Part shown: piece after piece, positions 38,202-46,297 of the stretch
How positions within the stretch are numbered: position 1 is the first letter of the stretch
How the letters are laid out: every line of letters starts with the position of its first letter
Assembly: GCF_024347595.1 (NCBI RefSeq)
Contig: NZ_AP025506.1
Span: forward strand, 2,790,001 to 2,854,000
DNA length: 64,000 bases
Direction of reading: 5' to 3'
Origin: Vibrio pomeroyi
GTDB taxonomy: Bacteria > Pseudomonadota > Gammaproteobacteria > Enterobacterales > Vibrionaceae
The notes under the pieces: generated by a model
Database searches by the model: none
Told to the model about the DNA's origin: nothing
The model's input: only the letters and a program-made list of their open reading frames with translations
Translations under genes and position numbers: made by a program

Positions 38202-38927
38202 ATGGTTCGTGGAATCGCCCTATCGCTATCCATTCTTTTTTGCAGCACTCAGCTTTCCTTTGCCGATGAAGAATACGGAATCATTGGAGGCAGCATCACC
38301 TATGGTGAAAGTGTTTTCTCCACTAAAAGTTCTCCTCAATTCGGTGCAACACCCAACCTCTTCTATTCTGGCCAGAAAGGCTTTATTGATGGCAGCCTCG
38401 CCAATTGGCAACTGCTACCTTATGTCGGGTTATCAGGAAACTGGCGCTTTGCTGAAGTGTCAGACACCTTCGTAGATCTGCCCAACGGTATTCAAGACAG
38501 AGATAGCAATGGAGAGTTAGGGGTAACCTTAGGCACGGTAGGCGCACGCCTCACCTATTTACACGACGTGACTTCAGAACATAACGGCTACGAAGTTCAA
38601 CTTCACTTAGGCAGAACGTTAGAAACGTGGACCCAGCCATTCACTATTACGCCTTACCTAGAGGTCGACTATCGAGACAAGAAGCTCTCAAATCATCTTT
38701 ACGGCATTTCTAACGCTGAAGCTTCTTCCTCAGGTTTGAGTCAGTTTGATTCTGGGTCAACCTTTGTCTATCAAGCCGGATTAATCGGACTTTATGAGTT
38801 CACACCCACTTGGATTGGTATCGCTCGAGCTGACTTAATACATCACGACAACAACAGCGACTTGATCCAGCGAGATTTAGGCTGGTCATTTGAATTAGGG
38901 GTGACCTATCGTTTTGCGGGGTTGTAA
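38202..38927 (+). CDS. MipA/OmpV family outer membrane protein
   Basis: The 241-residue precursor has a signal peptide (residues 1-20, ending LSFA), then a beta-barrel with alternating polar and hydrophobic residues: EYGIIGGSITYGES, LLPYVGLSGNWRF, and a C-terminal strand FELGVTYRFAGL ending in aromatics. This layout is the MipA/OmpV family, found as a major outer-membrane protein in Vibrio. I start at ATG 38202, eight bases after GGAG; a TTG two codons earlier is in frame but lacks spacing. Confidence 0.85.
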   Translation: MVRGIALSLSILFCSTQLSFADEEYGIIGGSITYGESVFSTKSSPQFGATPNLFYSGQKGFIDGSLANWQLLPYVGLSGNWRFAEVSDTFVDLPNGIQDRDSNGELGVTLGTVGARLTYLHDVTSEHNGYEVQLHLGRTLETWTQPFTITPYLEVDYRDKKLSNHLYGISNAEASSSGLSQFDSGSTFVYQAGLIGLYEFTPTWIGIARADLIHHDNNSDLIQRDLGWSFELGVTYRFAGL

Positions 38928-38979
38928 ACTTGTAGACTCGAATAATTTGTAGGCTCCAATAATTTGCAGGTTCCAATAA

Positions 38980-39007
38980 AAAGAGCCTGCATCAATGCAG
39001 GCTCTTT
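38980..39007. terminator. Bidirectional terminator between the ompV-like and abgT genes
   Basis: A perfect 12-bp stem, AAAGAGCCTGCA (38980-38991) with TGCAGGCTCTTT (38996-39007), and a 4-nt loop between convergent genes. Just before it, 38941-38976 holds two imperfect tandem copies of an approximately 17-nt unit (AATAATTTGTAGGCTCC, AATAATTTGCAGGTTCC). Confidence 0.9.
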
Positions 39008-39065
39008 GGTATCTCATCGTGTATTCAGTTGATAGCGAATCAAAATGTTCGCCCATCACTGCTTA

Positions 39066-40652
39066 CTAAGGCGTGTAGTACGTTGCAGCGCCCGGACCTA
39101 CTGGTAGGCCAAATACGAATACCCAAACGTAGAACATTAAGCTCCAACCAACCAAGAATACGATTGAGTATGGAAGCATAGTTGCAATCAGAGTACCGAT
39201 ACCTAGGTTCTTCATGTAACGCGTTGCTACAGCAAGGATTAGACCGAAGTAGCTCATCATTGGAGTAATGATGTTCGTTGTTGAGTCACCGATACGGTAA
39301 GCAGCTTGAATCGTTTCTGGTGCGTAGCCTACTAGCATTAGCATTGGAACGAAGATAGGTGCTGTTACTGCCCACTGAGCAGAAGCCGAACCGATCATTA
39401 GGTTAATGAAGCCACACATTAGGATGAATGCGAAGAACAACATTGGACCCGTTAGGCCGATATCCTGTAGGAACGTAGCACCTGCAACTGCGAATACTTG
39501 ACCGAAGTTAGTCCACTTGAAGAAAGCAACAAACTGAGCAGCGAAGAACACAAGTACGATGTACATGCCCATTGAAGACATAGACTTAGACATTGCATTG
39601 ATTACGTCACGGTCCGTTTTCATTGTGCCGGTAACTTTACCGTAAACAAAACCAGGAACTGCGAAGAATACGAAGATGAACGCTACGATACTTTTCAGGA
39701 ATGGAGAACCTGAAACCGTACCTGCTGCTGAACGTAGAACACCATCAGCTGGAACAATCGTCCATGCAAGAAGTGCAGAAACCGCTAATACTGCGATACC
39801 CGCAAGCTTAAGGCCTTTCTTCTCAACGTCTGTTAGCTTGCCCATTGAATCATTTGATAAATCTTCAGACGCTTCTTCGTCGTTGTATTTACCCAGTTTT
39901 GGTTCAACAATCTTCTCAGTTACAAATGCACCTGTAATCGCGATGAAGAAAGTAGAAACAAACATGAAGTACCAGTTTGATTCAGGACCAACGTTGTAAG
40001 TCGGGTCAATCATCTGTGCTGCTGTTGTGGTAATACCAGAAAGCAGTGGATCAACCGTACCGATTAGAAGGTTTGCTGAGTAACCACCAGATACACCAGC
40101 GAATGCTGCCGCTAGACCCGCTAATGGGTGACGACCCAAAGAGTGGAAAAGCATTGCTGCAAGCGGGATAAGTACTACATAACCAAGCTCTGAAGCCGTG
40201 TTAGAGATAATACCTGCAAAAACTACGGTTACCGTAACCATGCGCTTAGATGCGCCCATTACCATGCCACGCATCGCCGCAGATAATAGACCTGAGTGCT
40301 CAGCAATCGCTACACCTAGCATTGCAACAAGCACAGTACCTAATGGCGCAAAGCCAACAAAGTTTGTCACGAGATTAGTAACAATGAGCTGTAAGCCTTC
40401 AGCATTAAGTAAGCTTACAACGTAGATCATGCCGTCAGCAGCACGACCTGGAGCACCTTCTGGACGAGGGTCCATAACAGATACTTCAAAATATCCAGCG
40501 ATACCTGAAGTGACTAGAATAGCGACACAGAAGATTGCGAAAAGAGTGATCGGGTGGGGTAATAGATTCCCCAAATACTCAACACCATCGAGAAAACGGG
40601 TAAAAATAGGTTTCTTTGGCGAGTTGTTTTTTATTGAAGCTGATGAACTCAT
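39066..40652 (-). CDS. AbgT family transporter (p-aminobenzoyl-glutamate/antimetabolite type)
   Basis: A 528-residue inner-membrane protein with about 11-13 hydrophobic helices. AbgT-family stretches are FLDGVEYLGNLLPHPITLFA, TNFVGFAPLGTVLVAMLGVA, GLAAAFAGVSGGYSANLLIG and YRIGDSTTNIITPMMSYFGL. Characterised family members import p-aminobenzoyl-glutamate or export sulfonamides; which applies here is unknown. No abgAB hydrolase genes are adjacent. ATG 40652 follows GGAGGGAA; upstream in-frame sequence is not coding. Confidence 0.9.
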   Translation of the reverse strand: MSSSASIKNNSPKKPIFTRFLDGVEYLGNLLPHPITLFAIFCVAILVTSGIAGYFEVSVMDPRPEGAPGRAADGMIYVVSLLNAEGLQLIVTNLVTNFVGFAPLGTVLVAMLGVAIAEHSGLLSAAMRGMVMGASKRMVTVTVVFAGIISNTASELGYVVLIPLAAMLFHSLGRHPLAGLAAAFAGVSGGYSANLLIGTVDPLLSGITTTAAQMIDPTYNVGPESNWYFMFVSTFFIAITGAFVTEKIVEPKLGKYNDEEASEDLSNDSMGKLTDVEKKGLKLAGIAVLAVSALLAWTIVPADGVLRSAAGTVSGSPFLKSIVAFIFVFFAVPGFVYGKVTGTMKTDRDVINAMSKSMSSMGMYIVLVFFAAQFVAFFKWTNFGQVFAVAGATFLQDIGLTGPMLFFAFILMCGFINLMIGSASAQWAVTAPIFVPMLMLVGYAPETIQAAYRIGDSTTNIITPMMSYFGLILAVATRYMKNLGIGTLIATMLPYSIVFLVGWSLMFYVWVFVFGLPVGPGAATYYTP

Positions 40653-40750
40653 CAGTTCCCTCCTTGTAGTGATTCCTATGCAATTGTGACAAAAATGTTC
40701 AAATTGCCAGCGAAGGGTACGCGACAAAATTATCAATTAGAAATTCAAAA

Positions 40751-40769
40751 TGTTACAAAATGTGTAACA
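40751..40769. promoter_or_regulatory. Perfect inverted repeat upstream of the AbgT gene (candidate operator)
   Basis: TGTTACA (40751-40757) and TGTAACA (40763-40769) form a perfect 7-bp dyad around 5 bp, about 100 bp upstream of the transporter start. It looks like a repressor or activator site; I cannot name the regulator. The rest of the interval up to 41040 is AT-rich and holds nothing I recognise. Confidence 0.45.
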
Positions 40770-41040
40770 AACGACGATTTTTAACTCTATTTGAACAATT
40801 AATTAGCAAATAAATCTACATTAAATACAAAATCTAGATTTATAATTCACAACTACGCATTCACTACAAATATAACTAACGATATAACCTATTGATTCAC
40901 TTGAAAATAAAACACATCGTACGCTAAATAAACACTCTATCTTTAATCAGGTTCCTCTTGAGGGAAAAGAAAAGCAGGCAAATGAATGAAGTTTGACTTT
41001 CCCCTCGTTTTTTACACACGTGTCACATCAAATTGACGGC

Positions 41041-41166
41041 TTATTTCTGAACCGCTTTGAATCTCGGATTGGTTTTACAGATAACATAGTGGCGGCCTCG
41101 GCGCTTTACTATCTGACAATCCGGGTGACGGCTCTTTGCACTTTTCAGTGATTTCACGACTTTCAT
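41041..41166 (-). CDS. rpmJ2: Alternative 50S ribosomal protein L36 (YkgO-type, no zinc ribbon)
   Basis: A 41-codon gene. The product ([20 protein letters not shown] to NPRFKAVQK) is the type B L36, very close to E. coli YkgO, with only two cysteines (17 and 30) instead of the four-ligand zinc site of standard L36. It starts on the base after the rpmE2 stop, so the two are translationally coupled. Paralogues of this kind replace zinc-binding L36 when zinc is scarce. Confidence 0.95.
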   Translation of the reverse strand: MKVVKSLKSAKSRHPDCQIVKRRGRHYVICKTNPRFKAVQK

Positions 41167-41427
41167 TTATTTCGCTCCCTTACCTAATTGACCAAAACGA
41201 CGAGTGAAGTTCGCAACACGTCCCTCTTTATATAGCACTCTCTGTTTACCGGTATAGAAAGGGTGCGACTTTGACGACACTTCAATAGTGAAATAAGGGT
41301 AAGTATTACCATCTTCCCATTCGATAGTACGCTCTGTTTTCAAGGTTGAGCCAATCAAGAAGTACTCATCAACACTGGTGTCGTGGAACACCACTGTGCG
41401 GTAGTCCGGGTGGATATTCGGTTTCAT
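41167..41427 (-). CDS. rpmE2: Alternative 50S ribosomal protein L31 type B (YkgM-like)
   Basis: The 86-residue protein has the L31 type B signature ([41 protein letters not shown]) and contains no cysteine, so it cannot bind zinc like standard L31. In E. coli and others the cysteine-free form is made under zinc starvation and displaces L31, freeing zinc. It is the first gene of a two-gene unit with rpmJ2 and has a Zur-like operator just upstream. Confidence 0.95.
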   Translation of the reverse strand: MKPNIHPDYRTVVFHDTSVDEYFLIGSTLKTERTIEWEDGNTYPYFTIEVSSKSHPFYTGKQRVLYKEGRVANFTRRFGQLGKGAK

Positions 41428-41451
41428 TGTATTTCCCTAAATAATTAAATT

Positions 41452-41469
41452 GATACGTTATAACATTTC
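41452..41469 (-). promoter_or_regulatory. Zur-like operator of rpmE2-rpmJ2
   Basis: On the minus strand GAAATGTTATAACGTATC matches the left half and centre of the gammaproteobacterial Zur box (GAAATGTTATANTATAACATTTC) around a GTTATAAC core. It sits 25 bp before the rpmE2 ATG, where Zur would block the promoter when zinc is plentiful. Confidence 0.75.
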
Positions 41470-41473
41470 AAAT

Positions 41474-41486
41474 GATAATTATTATC
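41474..41486. promoter_or_regulatory. Fur-box-like palindrome next to the Zur site
   Basis: GATAATTATTATC is a perfect dyad with the 6-1-6 arrangement of a Fur half-site pair. It lies 4 bp beyond the Zur-like box, between rpmE2 and trmO. It could bind Fur, be part of an extended Zur site, or simply be an AT-rich promoter element. Confidence 0.45.
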
Positions 41487-41551
41487 AAAAGAAAAACAAG
41501 CGATTTTATGATATTTTTCCGCCATAGATCGTAATTAGAGAACGTCCACTC

Positions 41552-42247
41552 ATGTACTCCATTGAACCTATTGGCTTTATAGAGTCTCCTTATAAAGAGA
41601 AGTTCGCGGTACCAAGGCAACCTAGATTGGTGCCGACATCCACCTCCAGAGTCAGGCTGGTTGACGCGGCAAACTGTCTTGAGTCTGTTCGTGATATTGA
41701 GCAATTTAGCCATGTGTGGTTGTTGTTTTTGTTCGATAAGAACCTTGAAGCGGGCTGGAAACCAACCGTGAGGCCACCTCGACTTGGCGGCAATGAACGT
41801 ATCGGTGTCTTCGCATCGCGTGCCACCTTTAGGCCGAATGGAATAGGCATGTCTGCAGTTGAACTCAAAGGTGTCTCTCAAGAAAAGGGGCAGACTTGGT
41901 TGGATTTGGGCAGTGTCGATCTCGTCGACGGCACGCCGATCATCGACATCAAACCTTATATCCCCTACTCCGATTCGATTCCTGATGCACTAGGAGGGTT
42001 TGCTACTGATGAACCTGAAGTACTAGACGTGAACTTTTCACAGCAAGCCCAAACGAAACTGGCACAGCACCCGCAGGCGCGCCATATCATTCAGGTGATC
42101 AAAGAAGTGCTTGGTCAAGATCCACGTCCTGCCTATAAAAAAGGCAAGCTGGACAGTAAGGAATATGCGGTAAATTTGTTCGATCTTAACGTGAAATTCG
42201 TTGTTGAGGCGCTTTTCATCAATGTAACTGACATTGAACGCTTTTGA
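41552..42247 (+). CDS. trmO: tRNA (N6-threonylcarbamoyladenosine(37)-N6)-methyltransferase TrmO
   Basis: TrmO (TsaA/YaeB) methylates t6A37 of tRNA-Thr to m6t6A using SAM. The 231-residue protein shows IEPIGFIESPYKEKFAVPRQ, HVWLLFLFDKNLE, RIGVFASRATFRPNGIGMSA and DLVDGTPIIDIKPYIPYSDS, all family hallmarks. The C-terminal part (DPRPAYKKGKLDSKEYAVNL) matches the small added domain. It lies 101 bp before proS, near which yaeB also sits in E. coli. Confidence 0.95.
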   Translation: MYSIEPIGFIESPYKEKFAVPRQPRLVPTSTSRVRLVDAANCLESVRDIEQFSHVWLLFLFDKNLEAGWKPTVRPPRLGGNERIGVFASRATFRPNGIGMSAVELKGVSQEKGQTWLDLGSVDLVDGTPIIDIKPYIPYSDSIPDALGGFATDEPEVLDVNFSQQAQTKLAQHPQARHIIQVIKEVLGQDPRPAYKKGKLDSKEYAVNLFDLNVKFVVEALFINVTDIERF

Positions 42248-42348
42248 GATCCCAAATAGGCTGATATTATATGCGGCTATATCAGATTTGCTGTCGTCAC
42301 TCACTGCAGCAAATTTTCTTTTATCAATGATGAAACGGATACCATAGA

Positions 42349-44064
42349 ATGCGTACCAGTAACTACCTTCTTTCTACTCTGAAAGAGACTCCAAACGACG
42401 CAGAAGTTATCAGCCACCAGCTGATGCTACGTGCAGGTATGATCCGTAAGCTAGCTTCAGGTTTATATACTTGGCTACCTACTGGTCTACGTGTACTGCG
42501 TAAAGTCGAAAATATCGTTCGCCAAGAGATCGATAATGCAGGTGCCGTTGAAATCTTGATGCCCGTAGTTCAACCGTTTGAGCTTTGGGAAGAGACAGGC
42601 CGTTCTGAAAAGATGGGCCCTGAGCTACTTCGTTTCACAGACCGTCACTCTCGTCCGTTCGTTCTTAGCCCAACAGCTGAAGAAGTAGTGACGAGCCTAG
42701 TACGTAACGAGATCAGCTCTTACAAACAGCTACCTCTAAACCTGTACCAAATCCAGACTAAATTCCGTGATGAGCGCCGCCCTCGTTTTGGTGTAATGCG
42801 TGCACGTGAATTCTCTATGATGGATGCGTACAGCTTTGATATCGACAAAGAAGGCTTAGAAAAATCTTACCAAGCGATGCACGATGCTTACTGTAAAGCA
42901 TTCGACCGCATGGGCCTTGAATACCGTCCAGTATTAGCTGACTCTGGCGCAATCGGCGGCAGCGGCTCTCAAGAGTTCCACGTTCTTGCTGAAAGCGGCG
43001 AAGACCTAATCGCATTCTCTTCTGAATCTGATTACGCAGCAAACATCGAGAAAGCAGAAGCACTAGCTCCTACTGAAGAAGTTGCAGCGCCAACTCAAGA
43101 GATGGAACTGGTTGATACGCCTAACGCAAAAACAATTGCTGAGCTTGTAGAACAACACGGTCTAGCAATCGAGAAGACAGTTAAGACTCTATTCGTTAAA
43201 GCATCTGATGAAGTAGAAGCAGATATCATTGCTCTAATCATCCGTGGTGACCACGAGCTTAACGAAGTGAAAGCAGAAAACCTTCCACAGGTTGCTTCTC
43301 CACTAGAGATGGCTTCTGAAGAAGAAATCCGTGCACTTGTTGGTGCAGGTCCTGGTTCACTTGGCCCTGTTGGCCTAGAGCTACCATTCATCGTTGACCG
43401 CTCTGTTGCTGTAATGAGCGACTTCGGCGCTGGTGCAAACGTAGACGGTAAACACTACTTCGGTATTAACTGGGGTCGTGACGTTGAACTTGCTCAAGTT
43501 GAAGACTTACGTAACGTTGTTGAAGGCGACCTTAGCCCATGTGGTAAAGGTACTATCCAGCTTAAGCGTGGTATCGAAGTTGGTCACATCTTCCAACTGG
43601 GTAATACTTACTCTAAAGCAATGAACTGTAACGTGCTTGGTCCTGATGGTAAGAGCGTAATCCTAGAAATGGGTTGTTACGGTATCGGTGTTTCACGTGT
43701 TGTTGCATCTGCTATCGAGCAAAACCACGATAAATTCGGTATCACTTGGCCAGACGCACTAGCGCCGTTCCAAGTTGCTATCGTACCAATGAACATGCAC
43801 AAATCTGAGCGCGTTAAAGAAGCAGCTGAGAAGCTATACGCTGAATTAACAGCTATGGGTATCGAAGTACTATTTGATGACCGTAAAGAGCGTCCAGGTG
43901 TTATGTTTAAAGATATCGAGCTTGTGGGTATTCCTCACACTATCGTTATCGGTGATCGCAGCATGGACGAAGGTAACTTCGAATACAAAAACCGTCGTAC
44001 TGGTGATAAAGAAGCTATCGCAATGGACACGGTTATCGAGCACCTTAAAGCTCAACTAGCTTAG
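42349..44064 (+). CDS. proS: Prolyl-tRNA synthetase (bacterial type with editing insert)
   Basis: ProRS charges tRNA-Pro. The 571-residue protein has class II motif 1 ([20 protein letters not shown]), motif 2 ([20 protein letters not shown]) and motif 3 ([18 protein letters not shown]). Between motifs 2 and 3, about residues 225-395, is the YbaK-like insert that removes mischarged alanine. The C-terminal anticodon-binding domain follows. The length equals E. coli ProS. A terminator follows at 44094-44120. Confidence 0.98.
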   Translation: MRTSNYLLSTLKETPNDAEVISHQLMLRAGMIRKLASGLYTWLPTGLRVLRKVENIVRQEIDNAGAVEILMPVVQPFELWEETGRSEKMGPELLRFTDRHSRPFVLSPTAEEVVTSLVRNEISSYKQLPLNLYQIQTKFRDERRPRFGVMRAREFSMMDAYSFDIDKEGLEKSYQAMHDAYCKAFDRMGLEYRPVLADSGAIGGSGSQEFHVLAESGEDLIAFSSESDYAANIEKAEALAPTEEVAAPTQEMELVDTPNAKTIAELVEQHGLAIEKTVKTLFVKASDEVEADIIALIIRGDHELNEVKAENLPQVASPLEMASEEEIRALVGAGPGSLGPVGLELPFIVDRSVAVMSDFGAGANVDGKHYFGINWGRDVELAQVEDLRNVVEGDLSPCGKGTIQLKRGIEVGHIFQLGNTYSKAMNCNVLGPDGKSVILEMGCYGIGVSRVVASAIEQNHDKFGITWPDALAPFQVAIVPMNMHKSERVKEAAEKLYAELTAMGIEVLFDDRKERPGVMFKDIELVGIPHTIVIGDRSMDEGNFEYKNRRTGDKEAIAMDTVIEHLKAQLA

Positions 44065-44093
44065 TAATCCGATTACTGACTAGATAAACATTG

Positions 44094-44120
44094 AAAGGCT
44101 GCCATTAGGTGGCCTTTTTT
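44094..44120 (+). terminator. Rho-independent terminator after proS
   Basis: AAAGGC (44094-44099) pairs with GCCTTT (44112-44117), extended inward with G-U and G-C pairs to a 4-nt loop, and is followed by a T-run. Confidence 0.82.
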
Positions 44121-44253
44121 GTACCTGTCGTTTCCCTTCAAGTTCTCTTCTATTTATCACTAGAGTAAATAACGTAAGTTAATCCCCTGTTCATCTTTAA
44201 ATCCGTATATTGGGTTCATCAACTTTTTAGACCCGCTTACATTGGAGGTATCG

Positions 44254-44949
44254 ATGGATATCAAAAGCTTACTTAACCAAGCACTTAAGTCAGATCTCGT
44301 TAAACAAGGTACTCAGAAGCTTTCCCAAGGATCTTCGAGTTTAAGCAGCCTCTCCCAAGGCAGTAACAGCAATGGCAAGGGTATCAACAAGAGCACACTG
44401 GGCGCTTTCGGTGCTGGTGCTGTTGGTGGTGGACTGTTAGGGGCGTTAATGGGCTCTAAGAAGACCAAGAAAATGGGTAAGAAAGCGGCTGGCATTGGAG
44501 GCGCAGCAGCACTGGGCGCTTTGGCTTATAAAGTCTACAACGACTACCAATCCAAACAAGGCCAGACTCCCAATGTCGAACAGGCTCAGTTTGATGAAAA
44601 TGATGCAAACCACAGCGTTCTGATTCTACGTTCGATGATTGCCGCGTCTAAAGCTGATGGCCATGTTGATGAAGAAGAGATGGCTAAGATAGAGCAAGCC
44701 GTCGAGAATATGGGCGCTGATTATCAACTGACTAAATTAGTCTCTGAAGAACTGCATAAGCCACTCGACCCAAGCGAAATCGCTCAATTAGCCACGTCAC
44801 CTCAACAGGCGAGTGAGATCTACTTAGCCTCTTTGATTGTGGCCGACGAACAGAACTTCATGGAAAAGGCGTACCTGAAAGAGCTCGCGAAACAGCTCAA
44901 CCTTGCTGATGAAGTCACCTATCAACTTGAACAACAAGTCTCTGGCTAA
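44254..44949 (+). CDS. DUF533 / TerB-like protein (YebE family)
   Basis: From ATG 44254, preceded by GGAGG, the product has 231 residues. The N-terminus is Ser/Gly-rich, followed by a Gly/Ala hydrophobic stretch (GAFGAGAVGGGLLGALMG) that may contact membrane. The C-terminal half (residues 110-231) is a TerB-like helical domain: LRSMIAASKADGHVDEEEMA with acidic metal-binding-like residues, and QQASEIYLASLIVADEQN. E. coli YebE is the nearest relative I recognise, an envelope-stress-induced protein of unknown role. Confidence 0.8.
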   Translation: MDIKSLLNQALKSDLVKQGTQKLSQGSSSLSSLSQGSNSNGKGINKSTLGAFGAGAVGGGLLGALMGSKKTKKMGKKAAGIGGAAALGALAYKVYNDYQSKQGQTPNVEQAQFDENDANHSVLILRSMIAASKADGHVDEEEMAKIEQAVENMGADYQLTKLVSEELHKPLDPSEIAQLATSPQQASEIYLASLIVADEQNFMEKAYLKELAKQLNLADEVTYQLEQQVSG

Positions 44950-45113
44950 TCGTTAAATACCAAATGAATAGGTAAAGAGTAGCCTAAGCAGAGAACTAAC
45001 CAAGTGAGATATTGAGCAAGAACAAACTAACTCTGAACTTGATCAGATCCACTTTGTTTTTGCTTATCTCTATGTGTATATTGAGATCTGTTATCATTTG
45101 GTTAGGTATAAAA

Positions 45114-45317
45114 ATGAAAGTATACGATTGTTGTGATTTGGTTCGTGAACTGTATTCTCAAATTGGCAGTGGCGACCAAGGCTATATCCCTAAAGCGATC
45201 ACCTGCGCAGTAAAAACATTGAATGACCTTGCTGCCGATGAATCTCTTCCTAAAGAAGCTCGCGAACGTGCAGCCTTTGCCGCTGCTAACTTACTAATTT
45301 CAGATTTCGAGGACTAA
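45114..45317 (+). CDS. yaeP: UPF0253 family protein YaeP
   Basis: ATG 45114 gives 67 residues that align along their length with E. coli Yae[35 protein letters not shown] and [18 protein letters not shown]. Function is unknown. The upstream in-frame extension (hydrophobic) lacks homology and a ribosome-binding site, so I reject it. It ends 1 nt before the next gene, suggesting coupling. Confidence 0.9.
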   Translation: MKVYDCCDLVRELYSQIGSGDQGYIPKAITCAVKTLNDLAADESLPKEARERAAFAAANLLISDFED

Positions 45318-45318
45318 T

Positions 45319-45510
45319 ATGAACCTCGCTAACTTTGAAAAAATGGATCCTGTAATGTTGATGAGCATCGTCAACATGAAGCTTCGTGACGACTTCGGCG
45401 GAGATTTAGATCGAGTGGTCAACTTCTACGAAATCGACAAAGCAGCACTGATCGCGAAGCTCGCGTCTGCTGGTTTTGAGTATCTTCCAGAAGCCAAACA
45501 GTTTCGATAG
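45319..45510 (+). CDS. DUF4250 domain-containing small protein
   Basis: A 63-residue protein with the DUF4250 pattern: MDPVMLMSIVNMKLRDDFGG, then DIDKAAL-like EIDKAALIAKLASAGFEYLP and a terminal KQFR. It probably forms a small helical DNA-binding-like fold, but function is unknown. It overlaps the yaeP control unit (1-nt spacing) with GAGGA as ribosome-binding site inside the yaeP 3' end. Confidence 0.82.
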   Translation: MNLANFEKMDPVMLMSIVNMKLRDDFGGDLDRVVNFYEIDKAALIAKLASAGFEYLPEAKQFR

Positions 45511-45532
45511 TCGTTTAAAAATCTTCCTATTT

Positions 45533-45562
45533 AAAGGCCAACCTCTGTGTTGGTCTTTTTTT
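45533..45562 (+). terminator. Rho-independent terminator after yaeP-DUF4250
   Basis: AAAGGCCAAC (45533-45542) pairs with GTTGGTCTTT (45549-45558), one G-U, 6-nt loop, followed by T residues. Confidence 0.88.
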
Positions 45563-45741
45563 GTTGGTGATACGTAACAAGTAAACATGCAGTAAACCCG
45601 TTATAAATTATCTGTCTGCACCTATACTTTTATATCTTAGAGTCAACGAACGCGCCTTGAACCAAAGCGTATTGTTGTATAGGCTACCCAAACTAGCATA
45701 TAAAACTCATCACCCAACTTGATGATAGTGAAGGATTAACA

Positions 45742-46068
45742 ATGAAAAGACTCGGACTTTTAGCCGTTATCGCTGCCGCATTCACCGCAGGTTGCGCTTC
45801 AAATACTCAGCAAGACAATTTTCGTGAAGCCTCTTTTGAGCTGTGTAATACCGAAGTCGATATTTACTCTGTAAGCCATGATGAAAGAGTACGTATCGTC
45901 TGTTCTGATGGCTCTAAATTCGCTTTAAATAGCGAAGATACGCTAGAAGTAATGCGTGACATCAACATCGACTACTGCGATGGCGAAGGCTTAGGTAAGT
46001 TTAATGAAAGCCGTCATTACTACTCGTTCAAGTGTAAATCAGGCACCCTACTTAGCATCAAAAAGTAG
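45742..46068 (+). CDS. Hypothetical lipoprotein, 108 aa
   Basis: The N-terminus KRLGLLAVIAAAFTAGC is a lipoprotein signal with lipobox FTAGC and acceptor Cys18; residues +2 and +3 (Ala, Ser) favour outer-membrane sorting. The mature part of about 90 residues has four further cysteines (ELCNTE, RIVCSDG, DYCDGE, FKCKSG), likely two disulfides. I do not recognise a family. AAGGATTAACA precedes the ATG. It has its own terminator and appears to be a single-gene unit. Confidence 0.8.
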   Translation: MKRLGLLAVIAAAFTAGCASNTQQDNFREASFELCNTEVDIYSVSHDERVRIVCSDGSKFALNSEDTLEVMRDINIDYCDGEGLGKFNESRHYYSFKCKSGTLLSIKK

Positions 46069-46087
46069 AACCAACACAAACAAATAC

Positions 46088-46119
46088 AAAGGGTTAATGT
46101 GAAAGCATTAGCCCTTTTT
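46088..46119 (+). terminator. Rho-independent terminator after the lipoprotein gene
   Basis: AAAGGGTTAATG (46088-46099) and CATTAGCCCTTT (46106-46117) form a 12-bp stem with one G-U pair, 6-nt loop and T-run. Confidence 0.9.
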
Positions 46120-46162
46120 AGTACCCGCCTTTCTTTACTCTCATTCGCTGATCACCAGATAC

Positions 46163-46188
46163 AAAAAAGACTCCCAACAGGAGCCTTT
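46163..46188 (-). terminator. Rho-independent terminator downstream of glyA
   Basis: On the minus strand a 9-bp stem (one G-U) with a 5-nt loop is followed by six T. It lies about 110 bp after the glyA stop, beyond the 80-bp inverted-repeat element. Confidence 0.75.
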
Positions 46189-46206
46189 CAAATCGTATTT
46201 TTCAAT

Positions 46207-46286
46207 CAAATAGCTTTAGTTCAAGGAAAAGGCGCGGAGTTTACGAATGTAAATGAGCACCTTTGACACAGAAATTAAGCTATTTG
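46207..46286. repeat. 80-bp inverted-repeat element downstream of glyA
   Basis: CAAATAGCTT (46207-46216) and AAGCTATTTG (46277-46286) are a perfect 10-bp inverted repeat. Between them an imperfect inner hairpin pairs AAGGCGC and GTTTAC with GTAAAT and GCACCTT around GAAT. The whole element could fold as a long cruciform or RNA hairpin. I recall similar intergenic elements (CAAATAGCTT with a GCGCGGAGTTTAC core) scattered in Vibrio genomes; copy number cannot be checked here. Confidence 0.6.
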
Positions 46287-46297
46287 AGCCAGAAAAA

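Noticed and set aside
38941..38976. Short tandem repeats before the abgT terminator as a CRISPR remnant
   Set aside because: Two imperfect 17-nt units with no spacer are a simple local duplication.
41468..41881. A 137-codon minus-strand open frame over the trmO start
   Set aside because: It is antisense to trmO, which has clear family motifs, and crosses the Fur-like/Zur-like control region.
45012..45113. N-terminal hydrophobic extension of YaeP
   Set aside because: It has no ribosome-binding site and no counterpart in the YaeP family; the ATG at 45114 starts the conserved part.
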